The notes: generated by a model from the sequence alone, not told the origin. A stretch of 64,000 nucleotides of DNA from Rhizobium acidisoli (GCF_002531755.2 NZ_CP034998.1:1922001-1986000), one strand, 5' to 3'. Positions 27,918 through 37,505 are shown, counted from the stretch's first letter. Translations and numbers: made by a program.

Positions 27918-27977
27918 TCCCGCTATCCGCGGATGCCACGCAGTTAGCAGAGCAAGCCCCGCAGATAACCCCGCCCC

Positions 27978-29153
27978 TCACCCCGGCATCCTCTTCTCAT
28001 CCGCACTCGCAAACACCAAGGCTGGCATCGGACCCGACGTCATCAGCGTGAAATCGAAGGGCGCCTTGAGATCGGGGCCTAGCACATATTGCCGGTGAAC
28101 GCGCAGCTGGTCTTTGCGGATCCGGCGGTAGCGCTCGCGCGTCAGCATCTGCTTGACGCGGATCAGGATCATCTTTGCCGCAGGTGCATCCGCATGGCCG
28201 GCAACGGCGACGACCGGAACCTTGTAGAAATTGATCGAATCCGTCAGGCACTGCACGTCGAGCCAGGAAATCTCCGGACAACGCGCGATCAAGCCGACGC
28301 GGGCACGCAGCTGCGTTGCCGATGACAGCAGCGCGCATTGCAGGATGGCGCTGCCGAGGGTGGCGAACACCACGCGTTTGCCCTTGAAGATCTCCGGCTC
28401 CCTTTCCAGCAATATGCCGATGACATGGGCGGCAACGCTCGATCCCATGCTGTGCGAGGAGATCACATATTCGTCCGCCTCTTGAGCCAGCGCCTTACGC
28501 ACGGCAGCGGCCCGATCTTCCAGCCAGTCGCTGAAATCGGCCCGGTCCATGCGGCCGAGCGCCACCGCCATTTTCCAATCGGCAAAAAGATGCAGCGTAT
28601 GAAAGCGTTCGGAAAACGGCAGGAAGGCGAAGATGAAGAAGCAAAGCGCCAGCGGTCCACTCCAGAGCATGTGCCAGGGCGCCAAGCCGAGACTATAGGG
28701 CAAGATGGCGATCTGCGCCGTCAGCGCGATCGCCAGCGCCGTCAGCAGGAACGGGAAGAGGAAAAACAGGCCAAAGCGCCAGGCGTGGCGGAAATATCCG
28801 CGCATGCCGCCGTCCAGCATGATCTGGGCGCAACTGCGGAAGCCCGCAATGATCTGGCTCAGCGTATTGCCGCTGCGCAGCCGGCTTACCAGCACGTCGT
28901 GATCGACCATGTGGATCCGGCTCTTCGTCTGCCAGCCGAGGGAACCGGTTGCCGCGGGCGCCGTGTCGCCGCCCGTCGTGACCTCGAAACTGAGCGGGTC
29001 GCTTCCTGCAGCAGGCGCTCCGATCGCAACCGAATAGCCCCAGACGGCAGCGCTCTGTTTGGCGGAACGCTCGTAGCGCGCCCTGTGGGCGGCGCCATCG
29101 AGCGGTTCGAAGCCGGGGAAATGCACGACGACCCGCGTATCGATCAGTTTCAT
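27978..29153 (-). CDS. Membrane-associated alpha/beta-hydrolase of unknown substrate
   Basis: 391 residues. A soluble N-terminal region (KLIDTRVVVHFPGFEPLDGAAHRARY) is followed by two hydrophobic helices (about residues 125-150 and 158-180) and a C-terminal half with the lipase-like elbow SSHSMGSS near residue 240. The VVVHFPGFEP start resembles proteins with an alpha/beta-hydrolase fold in rhizobia. The ATG at 29153 was chosen over an in-frame start at 29288, since the extra residues are not protein-like. Convergent with bolA. Confidence 0.72.
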   Translation of the reverse strand: MKLIDTRVVVHFPGFEPLDGAAHRARYERSAKQSAAVWGYSVAIGAPAAGSDPLSFEVTTGGDTAPAATGSLGWQTKSRIHMVDHDVLVSRLRSGNTLSQIIAGFRSCAQIMLDGGMRGYFRHAWRFGLFFLFPFLLTALAIALTAQIAILPYSLGLAPWHMLWSGPLALCFFIFAFLPFSERFHTLHLFADWKMAVALGRMDRADFSDWLEDRAAAVRKALAQEADEYVISSHSMGSSVAAHVIGILLEREPEIFKGKRVVFATLGSAILQCALLSSATQLRARVGLIARCPEISWLDVQCLTDSINFYKVPVVAVAGHADAPAAKMILIRVKQMLTRERYRRIRKDQLRVHRQYVLGPDLKAPFDFTLMTSGPMPALVFASADEKRMPG

Positions 29154-29317
29154 TCCACCTTCCAGCCGGGCAAATGGCCGGCATGTTGCTGCGATCCTAC
29201 TGCTCCGCCGCAAATATCGGCAAAAAAGCAGTCCTGGTCTCGAAGCCGTCTTGCTAACCGAACTCTTCCGGAATTCAATAGCAGGCATGTCGTTTCCACC
29301 ACGAACGGAGGGGTTTT

Positions 29318-29563
29318 GTGGCCGATCTCGTCAAAGAACTGATATCAGGCGTCGTCGACAGCGTGCTGAAGGAAATCCTGAAGAAGACCACCGGCCGCGC
29401 CACGACGAAGCGCAAGAAGCGTAAAACGCGCAGTTCGTCGACAACGGCTGCAGCGCGCAAGCCAGCCTCGACCGCCCGCAAGACGGCTGCGGGCAAGCCC
29501 GCCCGCAAACAGGTCAGCAAGCGCCGCACCGCCGCCGGCCGCAGCCGCCAGCGCCGCAGCTAG
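29318..29563 (+). CDS. Small histone H1-like basic protein
   Basis: 81 residues from a GTG with GGAGGGG upstream. Residues 1-24 are an amphipathic helix (LVKELISGVVDSVLKEILKK); the rest is almost only Lys, Arg, Ala, Ser and Thr (KRKKRKTRSSS, ARKTAAGKPARKQ), like the tails of bacterial H1-type DNA-binding proteins. A role in binding DNA or RNA is inferred from composition only. It is a stand-alone gene. Confidence 0.7.
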   Translation: MADLVKELISGVVDSVLKEILKKTTGRATTKRKKRKTRSSSTTAAARKPASTARKTAAGKPARKQVSKRRTAAGRSRQRRS

Positions 29564-29731
29564 CCGACAGTTGGTGCCTTTGCCGGCGCCGACCTTGCAG
29601 ATTTCCATATCCCGGACCGGCTCGATGCCGCGGCAACAAAAGCCGGCGCCCGCCTATGCCGATGTCAAACGGATTGTCAGGATGGAGCGCGGCACCACTG
29701 CCTCCACAAGGTTTTTTGGGGGCCTGGACCG

Positions 29732-30553
29732 ATGAAACGCATTCTAAAAATCGTCCTCGCGGCGCTGGTTGCGATCTGTCTTGTCGCCATTGTCGGCATC
29801 TACGCCTTGTCGGAGATGCGCCTTTCCAGGACCTATGAGGTCGCGGCCGCCGATTTTGCCGTCAAGACAACGCTGCCCCCTGAGGAAGCCGAACGCCGCG
29901 CCCGCACGCTGATGTGCGGCGGCTGTCATCACGATGCCGGCAACATCCTGCTCGACGAGCCGGGCGTCGGTCGCATCGTCGCGCCGAACCTGACCCGCTT
30001 GGTGCCCATGTACAACGACGCAGAGCTCGTGCGTCTCATCCGGCATGGCGTCAAGAAGGACGGCACCGGCGCCGTCATCATGCCGGCCGGCAATTTCGCC
30101 AATATCACCGACGACGACATGGCAGCACTCATCGCCTGGCTGCGCAGCCTGAAGCAGCTTCCCGACGCCGTAGCCGGAGGGACGCAATGGGGACCGCTCG
30201 GCCGAGTGGGGCTGGCGCTCGACAAGATTCCCTTCGAGGCCGATCTGGTGCCGACCGCCATCACCCCCGCCGCCACGCGCCCGGCCGATATCGGCGAATA
30301 TGCCTTCATAACCGACTGCAGCCATTGTCACAATCTCGATACGGCAAAGCAGTCCGAAGCTTTTTTCGCCCCGGCGCTGAAGCCCCTGGCGCAATCCTAT
30401 TCGGCTGCGGATTTCAAGACGCTGCTGCGGACCGGCAAGGGTGTCGGAGGCCGTGATCTCGGCGTGATGACGCAGGTTTCGCAATGGGATTTCCGCTATT
30501 TTACGGATATCGAAATCGAACAGATTCAGGCCTATCTCACTCGGCAACCGTAA
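29732..30553 (+). CDS. Membrane-anchored diheme cytochrome c
   Basis: 273 residues. One N-terminal signal/anchor helix (about 5-25) is followed by two c-type heme domains with CGGCH at 62-66 and CSHCH at 196-200. A sixth-ligand methionine for the first heme is likely M118 in VIMPAG. The layout resembles the cytochrome subunits of alcohol or aldehyde dehydrogenases and other periplasmic electron carriers. No dehydrogenase or oxidase gene is adjacent, so the partner is unknown. Confidence 0.85.
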   Translation: MKRILKIVLAALVAICLVAIVGIYALSEMRLSRTYEVAAADFAVKTTLPPEEAERRARTLMCGGCHHDAGNILLDEPGVGRIVAPNLTRLVPMYNDAELVRLIRHGVKKDGTGAVIMPAGNFANITDDDMAALIAWLRSLKQLPDAVAGGTQWGPLGRVGLALDKIPFEADLVPTAITPAATRPADIGEYAFITDCSHCHNLDTAKQSEAFFAPALKPLAQSYSAADFKTLLRTGKGVGGRDLGVMTQVSQWDFRYFTDIEIEQIQAYLTRQP

Positions 30554-30696
30554 CACGACGGCAACAATGCCGGAGTGGTCTGACCAAATTGTCTTTTTTT
30601 GGTTGGGGCGGCTGGAATTCCTGCCGTCGCATGCTATCTAAAGGCAACGATTGAAACGGCGGGCCTTTAACCCGCCTGTTGAAAGGATCAGGTCCT

Positions 30697-31032
30697 ATGA
30701 GCGGCATTCACGAATTCATCGACAACGAAATCAAGAGCAACGACGTCGTCCTCTTCATGAAGGGCACGCCGCAGTTTCCGCAGTGCGGTTTCTCCGGACA
30801 GGTCGTGCAGATTCTCGATTATATCGGTGTCGACTACAAAGGCGTCAACGTGCTCGCCGATTCGGATATCCGCCAAGGGATCAAGGAATATTCCAACTGG
30901 CCGACGATCCCGCAGCTCTACATCAAGGGTGAGTTTGTCGGCGGCTGCGATATCGTCCGGGAAATGTTCCAGGCCGGTGAGCTGCAGCAGCATCTCCAGG
31001 AAAACGGCATCACCGTGCGCGGCGCCGCCTGA
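30697..31032 (+). CDS. grxD: Monothiol CGFS glutaredoxin
   Basis: 111 residues with the signature P-Q-C30-G-F-S, plus the glutathione-binding [19 protein letters not shown]. These proteins bind a [2Fe-2S] cluster as a dimer, or with BolA, and deliver clusters to Fe-S proteins. GAAAGGA lies about 9 bp before the ATG at 30697. In many rhizobia grxD follows bolA directly; here three genes and a repeat separate them. Confidence 0.95.
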   Translation: MSGIHEFIDNEIKSNDVVLFMKGTPQFPQCGFSGQVVQILDYIGVDYKGVNVLADSDIRQGIKEYSNWPTIPQLYIKGEFVGGCDIVREMFQAGELQQHLQENGITVRGAA

Positions 31033-31128
31033 CCGGTCACCGGGCGTCCGCCCGGTTTCCAAATCTGTAATCTTGAGACCGAGGCGCTGCGGCTAGCAGC
31101 GCCTTAGCCTGTTTATGGGAATTTCATT

Positions 31129-32376
31129 GTGACAGATTCATCACAAGCCGTGTCCGCGGGCCGCCTGCCCATGGGCAAGCGAGAATTTATCGCGCTCGCC
31201 GCCTTCCTGATGGCCGTCAACTCTCTGGCGATCGACATCATGCTGCCGGCGTTGCAGCAGATCGGCGCGAGCCTCGGCGTCGAGAGCGAAAATCATCGCC
31301 AGTTCGTCGTTTCCACCTATCTGCTCGGCTTCGGTTGTGCGCAGTTGTTCTACGGGCCGCTGTCTGACCGCTTCGGCCGCCGCACGCCGCTTTTGATCGG
31401 TCTCGTCATCTACATTCTCTCCGCCATCAGTATCGTCTTCGTCCCCACCTTCGCAGGCTTGCTTGCCCTGCGCTTTGTCCAGGGCATCGGTTCGGCGGCA
31501 ACCCGCGTCATCACCGTCTCCATTGTCCGCGACATCTATGGCGGCAGGCAGATGGCCGAAGTCATGTCGCTGATCATGATGGTCTTCATGATCGTGCCGG
31601 TGATTGCACCAGGCACCGGCCAGATCGTCATGTTCTTCGGCAACTGGCACCTGATCTTCCTCTTCATCGCCGCCATGGCGATTGCAATCGCCGTCTGGGC
31701 TTACATCCGTCTGCCGGAAACCCTGCATCCACAGAATGTCCGCCCCTTCACCGCCCGCTCGATCTTCGGCGCCTTCAAGCTGGTGCTGACCAATCGCATC
31801 GCGCTTTGCTATACCATCGCCAGCACCTTCATCTTCGGCGCGCTGTTCGGCTTCATCAATTCGGCCCAGCAGATCTATGTCGGCATTTACGATCTCGGCG
31901 TCTATTTCCCCTTCGCCTTTGCCGGCGTGGCGATCTTCATGTCGCTGTCGTCCTTCTTCAACTCACGCTTCGTCGGCAAGCTCGGCATGCGCCGCCTGTC
32001 GCACGGCTCGCTCATCGGTTTCATCACCATCAACACCATCTGGCTGATCGTCCAGATGGCGAGTTCCGAGCCGATGCCTTTCGCTCTGTTCATCTCCTTC
32101 TTCGGCCTTGCCATGTTCCAGTTCGGCTGGATCGGCTCGAACTTCAACTCGCTCGCCATGGAGCCGCTCGGCCACGTCGCCGGCACCGCCTCCTCCGTCC
32201 TCGGCTTCATGAGCACGGTCGGCGGCGCCCTCATCGGCGCCGGCATCGGCCAAGCTTTCGACGGCACTGCGCTGCCGATGGTCGCCGGTTATTTCATCGT
32301 GTCGATCATCGGGCTGATCTTCGTGCTGATCGCCGAAAAGGGCCGCCTCTTCCAACAGCAGAACCCGGCCGTCTGA
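31129..32376 (+). CDS. Bcr/CflA-type MFS multidrug efflux transporter (copy 1)
   Basis: 415 residues with 12 predicted transmembrane helices and the 12-TMS DHA1 motif A (GPLSDRFGRRTPLL) between helices 2 and 3. Members expel drugs such as bicyclomycin or chloramphenicol by proton antiport; the natural substrate is unknown. GTG start. The next gene, 53 bp on, encodes a paralogue, and the two are likely co-transcribed. Confidence 0.9.
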   Translation: MTDSSQAVSAGRLPMGKREFIALAAFLMAVNSLAIDIMLPALQQIGASLGVESENHRQFVVSTYLLGFGCAQLFYGPLSDRFGRRTPLLIGLVIYILSAISIVFVPTFAGLLALRFVQGIGSAATRVITVSIVRDIYGGRQMAEVMSLIMMVFMIVPVIAPGTGQIVMFFGNWHLIFLFIAAMAIAIAVWAYIRLPETLHPQNVRPFTARSIFGAFKLVLTNRIALCYTIASTFIFGALFGFINSAQQIYVGIYDLGVYFPFAFAGVAIFMSLSSFFNSRFVGKLGMRRLSHGSLIGFITINTIWLIVQMASSEPMPFALFISFFGLAMFQFGWIGSNFNSLAMEPLGHVAGTASSVLGFMSTVGGALIGAGIGQAFDGTALPMVAGYFIVSIIGLIFVLIAEKGRLFQQQNPAV

Positions 32377-32410
32377 ACGGCCCACCTCCTCTGAACGGCC
32401 TACCTCCTCC
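32375..32410 (+). repeat. Tandem duplication of an 18-bp word between the two transporter genes
   Basis: gaacggcccacctcctct (32375-32392) is followed at once by a copy with two changes (32393-32410). The first copy overlaps the stop codon of the first transporter. Probably a local slippage product. Confidence 0.6.
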
Positions 32411-32429
32411 GCATCCAGGATTTCACCAC

Positions 32430-33710
32430 ATGACGCCGCCGCATAAACCGCACCAGGAAAACCAGGGCTCCCGTCGCATCGGCATGGGTTTCGGCGAGTT
32501 CGTCGTCACCATCGCCATCATGACCGCCAGCATCGCCATGGCCATCGACAGCATGCTGCCGGCATTGCCCAATATCGGCCATTCCCTTGGCGTCACCAAT
32601 ACCAATGATGCGCAGCTGATCATCGGCGTGTTTTTTCTGGGCTTCGGCGTCTCGCAGATATTCTTCGGCAGCCTGTCGGATACGTTTGGCCGCCGCAACA
32701 TCCTGCTCGGTGGCCTGGTTTGCTACGTGATCGGCATGTTTGCCGCCGCAGCAACCGGCAGCTTCGAAATGCTGCTCATCATGCGTTTCGTTCAGGGCGT
32801 AGGCGGTGCCGCCGTGCGCATCACCACCATGGCCATCGTCCGCGACTGCTTCGGCGGCCGCGAGATGGCCCGTGTCATGTCCTATGTCATGATCGTCTTC
32901 ATGATCGTGCCGATCGTCGCCCCGTCCGTCGGCCAGCTGATCATCCTTTATGCCAATTGGCACTGGATCTTCATCCTGCTCGGCGTCACCGCCACCATCC
33001 TGTTCGTCTGGGCGCTTCTGCGGCTGAAGGAATCGCTGCCGCCGGAAGAGCGCCTGCCGCTGTCGGTCGGCTCCGTCGTGGATGGCTTCAAGACCGTGCT
33101 TACCAACCGCATCACCTGCGGCTACATGATCGGCCTCACCATGTTCACCGGCGTCATCAGCGCCTATGTGATCTCGGTGCAGCAGGTCTTCGGCGAGGTC
33201 TATGGCCTTGGCGATTGGCTGCCGATCGCCTTTGCCGCCACTGCCGGCGGCATCGCCGTCGCCAATTTCGCCAACGGTTTCTTCGTCCGAAAATTCGGCA
33301 TGCGCCGTATTTCGCACGCCGCTTTGCTGATCTTCACCGCGCTGTCGGCTCTGGGTTTCGTCATCGCAATGGCCGGCAAGCCGGATTTCACCGTCGCTTA
33401 CAGCATCTTCACCATCGTGCTGATGATGTTTGCCGTCATCGCCACCAATTTTACCGCAATCAGCCTCGAGCCGATGGGCAATCTCGCCGGCACAGCAACC
33501 GCCGTCACCGGCTTCGTCTCGACGACAGCAGGCGCCATTCTCGGCGGCCTGGTCGGCCAGATGTTCAACGGCACGGTGCAGCCGCTCTTCGGCGGCTTTG
33601 CACTCTTCGGTCTGGTGACGATCGCAGCCACTCTTTGGGCTGAGAACGGCAAGCTCTTCACCCATCCCGGCGACAGCCCGCAGCTCGATCCGGGCGCCGC
33701 CCATTTTTGA
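32430..33710 (+). CDS. Bcr/CflA-type MFS multidrug efflux transporter (copy 2)
   Basis: 426 residues, same family as the preceding protein: GSLSDTFGRRNILL loop motif, MLPALPNIGHSLGV in helix 1 and the RFVQGVGGAA helix 4 motif. The two proteins align along their whole length, so they are a tandem duplication that has diverged. The ATG at 32430 has CAGGA at good spacing; the frame is open much further upstream only as a shadow of copy 1. Confidence 0.9.
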   Translation: MTPPHKPHQENQGSRRIGMGFGEFVVTIAIMTASIAMAIDSMLPALPNIGHSLGVTNTNDAQLIIGVFFLGFGVSQIFFGSLSDTFGRRNILLGGLVCYVIGMFAAAATGSFEMLLIMRFVQGVGGAAVRITTMAIVRDCFGGREMARVMSYVMIVFMIVPIVAPSVGQLIILYANWHWIFILLGVTATILFVWALLRLKESLPPEERLPLSVGSVVDGFKTVLTNRITCGYMIGLTMFTGVISAYVISVQQVFGEVYGLGDWLPIAFAATAGGIAVANFANGFFVRKFGMRRISHAALLIFTALSALGFVIAMAGKPDFTVAYSIFTIVLMMFAVIATNFTAISLEPMGNLAGTATAVTGFVSTTAGAILGGLVGQMFNGTVQPLFGGFALFGLVTIAATLWAENGKLFTHPGDSPQLDPGAAHF

Positions 33711-33757
33711 TACTGAACGTCGCGCCTGCGTGAGAAGAGGTGCTACGGCAAAGAGAG

Positions 33758-33802
33758 CCCTCATGGTGAGGAGGCCCGAAGGGCCGTCTCGAACCACGAG
33801 GG
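33758..33802. repeat. Rhizobial 45-bp palindromic repeat (CCCTCATGGTGAGG type)
   Basis: The element starts ccctcatggtgaggaggccc, turns at gaa, and returns as gggccgtctcgaaccacgaggg. The inner GGCCC/GGGCC and outer CCCTC/GAGGG pair; the middle is looser. I recognise it as a dispersed intergenic palindrome of Rhizobiales (from memory). It lies between the convergent transporter and phosphatase genes, where it may help end transcription. Confidence 0.65.
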
Positions 33803-33834
33803 CGGGCACGAGAGCCCCGTAAGCGGAATCTGAC

Positions 33835-34659
33835 TTAGACCGTGACGACCTCACGGCGCAGCACGTCCCACGAGGCCTTGTCGGGCGCAACCAGCAGCCC
33901 GCCATCGAGATGATGCGGCAGGTAGGGCGAGCCGTCGAAGCGGGCGGCATAAGCGCCGGCTTCCTGCGAGATCAGCGTACCGGCCAGATGATCCCAGGGC
34001 ATCAGCTTGTTGTAGATCAGGTAATGCACATGGCCGCCCGCAAGGGTGCGGTATTCATGGGCCGCACAGCGGTAGTTGGTGAGGAAGCGGACCTTGGCGA
34101 GATTGCCGAGGATCTCGGCCCGCTTGTCCTGAGGCAAGTAGCCTGTCGAGGCCATGCCGACCATCTGGTCGAGCGCGACAGGCTCGGCCGCGCGCAGCCG
34201 CCGTGCTTCGCCATCCGGCCGCCGCAGCCAGGCGCCGGCTCCCTTTTCCGCCATCACCCAGTCATCGCCCATCGGATCGTAGATGATGCCGGCAATGGTC
34301 TCGCCGCCTGAAATGACCGAGGCCATGACACCGAAGGCCGGGATGCCGGCGGCGAAATTGAACGTGCCGTCGACCGGGTCGACGACGATGGCGAGATCGG
34401 CATCTGCAATCCTGCCGAGCAATGCCGGCTCAGCTGCCACCGTTTCTTCGCCGACAAACAGCGCGGCCGGCCAGAGCCGCTCCGCTTCCGCCTTGATCAT
34501 CCGCTCGGCCTGCTCGTCGGCCTCGGTGACGAGATCGGTCGCTTCGCTCTTGGCGCGCACGTCATTCTCGCCAAGCCGGCGGAAGCGCGGCAGGATCTCC
34601 GCCTTCGCCGCACGGCGCAAGAGATCGGCAAGAACGGTCACGTCGACAGTCGCAGTCAT
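33835..34659 (-). CDS. Inositol monophosphatase-family phosphatase (copy A)
   Basis: 274 residues. Metal-binding motifs are FVGEE (first Mg2+), VDPVDGTFNF (DPxDGT) and the C-terminal WDHLAGTLISQEAGA. The family includes inositol-1-phosphatase, HisN-type histidinol-phosphatase and CysQ; the exact substrate cannot be told. It lies 40 bp downstream of a clear paralogue, in the same direction. Confidence 0.88.
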   Translation of the reverse strand: MTATVDVTVLADLLRRAAKAEILPRFRRLGENDVRAKSEATDLVTEADEQAERMIKAEAERLWPAALFVGEETVAAEPALLGRIADADLAIVVDPVDGTFNFAAGIPAFGVMASVISGGETIAGIIYDPMGDDWVMAEKGAGAWLRRPDGEARRLRAAEPVALDQMVGMASTGYLPQDKRAEILGNLAKVRFLTNYRCAAHEYRTLAGGHVHYLIYNKLMPWDHLAGTLISQEAGAYAARFDGSPYLPHHLDGGLLVAPDKASWDVLRREVVTV

Positions 34660-34699
34660 GTCAAATCCTTTCGGTCCGGCCTCTCGCTAAGGGCCCAAA

Positions 34700-35527
34700 T
34701 CAGATGCCGATTATCTCCCGCCGGATCAGTTGCCAGCTTTCCCTATCGGGTGCGGAGATGATGCCGCCCGTCGTCTCGCCGGGGCGATAGGGCGTGCCGT
34801 CGAATTTCGCCGTATAGCCGCCGGCCTCCTGATGCGCGAGCACGCCGGCCAGATGATCCCAGGGCATCAGCTTCGCATGGCCGATGAAATGCAGTTTGCC
34901 GGAGGCGACCATCCAATATTCATAGGCCGAGCAGTTGAAGGCGAAGGTCATCCTGATCTTCGCCATGTTGGCTGCAATGCGCGAGCGGTCCGGGTCGTCC
35001 ATATGGCCCCAAGAGATGCCGCCGACCATCTGGTTCAAGGCGGCAGGCTCAGCGACCCTCAATCTGCTCGATTGCCCGTCCTGCCGCGTCAGGAAGGCGC
35101 CCGCCCCTTTGATCGCCGTCACGGTGTCGCCGAGAACGGGATCGTAAATGATGCCGGCGACCGTCTCGCCCCTGACGGTGACCGCGAGCATCGTCCCGAA
35201 GACGGGAAGCCCGGCGGCGAAATTGAAGGTGCCGTCGACAGGGTCGATGACGAAGGCAAGTTCGGCATCGGCAAGGGCCGGCACGACGGACCGGTCGGCG
35301 TCATAGGCTTCCTCACCCACGACGAGGGCTGCGGGAAAGCGCTCTTTCAGCGCCGCGGTGATCCGGTGTTCGGCGAGCAGATCGGCCTGCGTCACCACGT
35401 CGATTGCCGAGGTCTTTTCTGAAACGTCGGCGGCGCCGAGATTGCGGAACCGCGGCATGATTTCCGCGCGTGCCGCCTCCTTCACGCAATCGCCGAGAAA
35501 GAGAATATCCTGATCTGAAATGGTCAT
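34700..35527 (-). CDS. Inositol monophosphatase-family phosphatase (copy B)
   Basis: 275 residues with VVGEE, IDPVDGTFNF and PWDHLAGVLAHQEAGG in the same places as copy A; both have the short loop after DPVDGTFNFAAG. The pair is a tandem duplication and may share a promoter upstream of 35527. It begins 46 bp after the ttcA stop and could be the tail of a ttcA transcript. Confidence 0.88.
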   Translation of the reverse strand: MTISDQDILFLGDCVKEAARAEIMPRFRNLGAADVSEKTSAIDVVTQADLLAEHRITAALKERFPAALVVGEEAYDADRSVVPALADAELAFVIDPVDGTFNFAAGLPVFGTMLAVTVRGETVAGIIYDPVLGDTVTAIKGAGAFLTRQDGQSSRLRVAEPAALNQMVGGISWGHMDDPDRSRIAANMAKIRMTFAFNCSAYEYWMVASGKLHFIGHAKLMPWDHLAGVLAHQEAGGYTAKFDGTPYRPGETTGGIISAPDRESWQLIRREIIGI

Positions 35528-35573
35528 GCGAATTCCTGCGCTTCATACAATAGCCAGCTGCTTAGCCGGACTT

Positions 35574-36446
35574 TCATGAAGGATCGGTGACACCAAGGGT
35601 GGAAAAGTCGAAGAGTTTCGGATCGAGCAGATGCGACGGGTTCACATGCGAAAGCGCCCGCAGCATCGTGTCCTTGCGGCCCGGCATGCGCCGCTCGATA
35701 TCGGCTAGCATATCCTTCATCGCATTGCGCTGCAGCCCGTCCTGCGAGCCGCAGAGATCGCAGGGGATGATCGGGAACTGCATGGCGGCGGCAAACTTTG
35801 CGAGGTCGTCCTCGGCGGCATAGGCAAGCGGCCGCAGCACCATCAGGTCGCCCTCGTCGTTCAGAAGCTTCGCCGGCATGGAGGCAAGCCGCCCGCCGTG
35901 GAAGAAATTCATGAAGAAGGTTTCGAGAATGTCCTCGCGGTGGTGGCCGAGCACCAGCGCATCGCAGCCCTCTTCCCGGGCGACGCGGTAAAGATTGCCA
36001 CGCCGCAGCCGCGAACAGAGCGAGCAATAGGTCGCCCCTTCCGGCACCTTCTCCTTCACGATCGAATAGGTATCCCGGTATTCGATCCGATGCTGCACGC
36101 CGATTTTGGTCAGATAATCCGGCAATACATGTTTTGGAAAGTTCGGCTGCCCCTGGTCGAGATTGCAGGCAATCAGCTCGACCGGTAGCAGCCCGCGCCA
36201 TTGCAGATCGAGCAGCAGCGCCAGCAGCCCGTAGGAATCCTTGCCGCCGGAAAGGCCGACCAGCCAGCGCTTCTGCCCCTTCAGCATATCGAAATCGTCG
36301 AAGGCCTGGCGCACCTGCCTGAGCAGCCGTTTGCGCAGCTTGTTGAAGGAGACCGAACGCGGAGCATCCGCAAAAAGCGCATGGCCGACGCTGCCGTTGG
36401 CGTCGCCGTTTTCCAGATCATCCGCAATATTGGCTGCGATATTCAT
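35574..36446 (-). CDS. ttcA: tRNA 2-thiocytidine(32) synthetase TtcA
   Basis: 290 residues. TtcA thiolates cytidine 32 of certain tRNAs using ATP and a [4Fe-4S] cluster. The PP-loop SGGKDS is at residues 66-71, and the cluster cysteines are visible in CSLC (C141, C144) and CDLC (C229, C232). Normal length. Confidence 0.95.
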   Translation of the reverse strand: MNIAANIADDLENGDANGSVGHALFADAPRSVSFNKLRKRLLRQVRQAFDDFDMLKGQKRWLVGLSGGKDSYGLLALLLDLQWRGLLPVELIACNLDQGQPNFPKHVLPDYLTKIGVQHRIEYRDTYSIVKEKVPEGATYCSLCSRLRRGNLYRVAREEGCDALVLGHHREDILETFFMNFFHGGRLASMPAKLLNDEGDLMVLRPLAYAAEDDLAKFAAAMQFPIIPCDLCGSQDGLQRNAMKDMLADIERRMPGRKDTMLRALSHVNPSHLLDPKLFDFSTLGVTDPS

Positions 36447-36503
36447 TGCGTCGTCCTATCGAGGTCTGTCTGCCTTAGCAGAAACGAGTTCGCCAACACA
36501 GCG

Positions 36504-37433
36504 TCAATCGCCGAAAACCGACCAGCCCGTGCGTGCTGCCAGCATTTCCAGCGCCACGGCGCCGAGCTGCGAATTGCCGACCTTGTTCAGCCCCGGCGAC
36601 CAGACGGCGATCGAGGCGATGCCGGGCGCAACCGCGAAGATGCCGCCGCCCACACCGCTTTTGCCGGGCAGGCCGACATGATAGGCAAAGTCGCCGGAGC
36701 CGTCGTAATGGCCGCAGGTCAGCATCAGCGCATTGATGCGCCGCGCCCGCTTCGGCGAGACCACTGAATGGCCGGTCATCGGATTGCTGCCGCGCGCCGC
36801 CAGGAACAACCCGGCGCGGGCCAGCTGCTCGCAGCTCATCGACAGCGCGCATTGATGGAAATAGACGCCGAGCACGTGGTCGACGGGGTGATCGAGATTG
36901 CGGTAGGCGCGCATGAAGTTGGCAAGCGCGACATTGCGATATCCCGTCTGCGTTTCCGAGCGCGCCACCTTGTCGTCAATGGTGATCGATTCGTCATCGG
37001 CGAGATAACGCACGAAGCGCAGCAATTCGCCGATCGCCTCGCGCGGCGCATGGCCGGCCATGACGACATCGCTGACGGCGATCGCGCCGGCATTGATGAA
37101 GGGATTGCGCGGGATGCCGCTCTCGTGCTCGAGCTGGACGATGGAATTGAACGCCGATCCCGACGGTTCTCGCCCGACGCGCTTCCAGAGGCTCTCGCCG
37201 ACCTTGCCGAGCGCCAAGGTCAGCATGAAGACCTTGGAGATGCTCTGGATCGAGAAGGCAATGTCGGCATCGCCGACACGGTAGACCTTGCCGTCGACGG
37301 TAACGATCGCCATGCCGAACTGCCGTGGATCGACCTTGGCAAGCTCTGGAATATAGTCGGCGACCTTGCCCTCGCCGATGCGCGGCAGGATATCGGTATG
37401 GATACTATCGAGGATTGCCTGCAGATCCGCCAT
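36504..37433 (-). CDS. glsA: Glutaminase
   Basis: 309 residues of the serine-dependent beta-lactamase-like glutaminase family: glutamine to glutamate and ammonia. The catalytic S-x-x-K is S64-I-S-K67 ([12 protein letters not shown]), and the NPFINAGAI and GKSGVGGGI blocks are typical. Its start lies immediately after the rpsD terminator, so it needs its own promoter or read-through. Confidence 0.95.
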   Translation of the reverse strand: MADLQAILDSIHTDILPRIGEGKVADYIPELAKVDPRQFGMAIVTVDGKVYRVGDADIAFSIQSISKVFMLTLALGKVGESLWKRVGREPSGSAFNSIVQLEHESGIPRNPFINAGAIAVSDVVMAGHAPREAIGELLRFVRYLADDESITIDDKVARSETQTGYRNVALANFMRAYRNLDHPVDHVLGVYFHQCALSMSCEQLARAGLFLAARGSNPMTGHSVVSPKRARRINALMLTCGHYDGSGDFAYHVGLPGKSGVGGGIFAVAPGIASIAVWSPGLNKVGNSQLGAVALEMLAARTGWSVFGD

Positions 37434-37451
37434 CGCTTCTCTCCGGATAAC

Positions 37452-37480
37452 AAAAAAGCCGCCCGAAAGAGCGGCTTTTC
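37452..37480 (-). terminator. Intrinsic terminator of rpsD
   Basis: On the reverse strand aaaagccgctctttcgggcggctttttt forms a stem of AAGCCGC with GCGGCTT followed by a T-run, 25 bp after the rpsD stop and just before the glutaminase start. Confidence 0.85.
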
Positions 37481-37505
37481 CATAAGCGAAAACGCCTGGT
37501 TTTTC

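Noticed and set aside
27641..27977. A CRISPR-like or small RNA gene in the 337-bp gap after bolA.
   Set aside because: The repeats are inverted, not direct and regularly spaced; no promoter-plus-terminator pair for an RNA gene was seen.
31806..32429. Upstream in-frame extension of the second transporter gene.
   Set aside because: The extra residues are a histidine/arginine-rich shadow of the first transporter; the ATG at 32430 gives a normal transporter N-terminus.
32400..33950. A 516-codon open frame antisense to the second MFS transporter.
   Set aside because: It crosses the intergenic palindrome and is His/Asp/Gly-rich shadow sequence.
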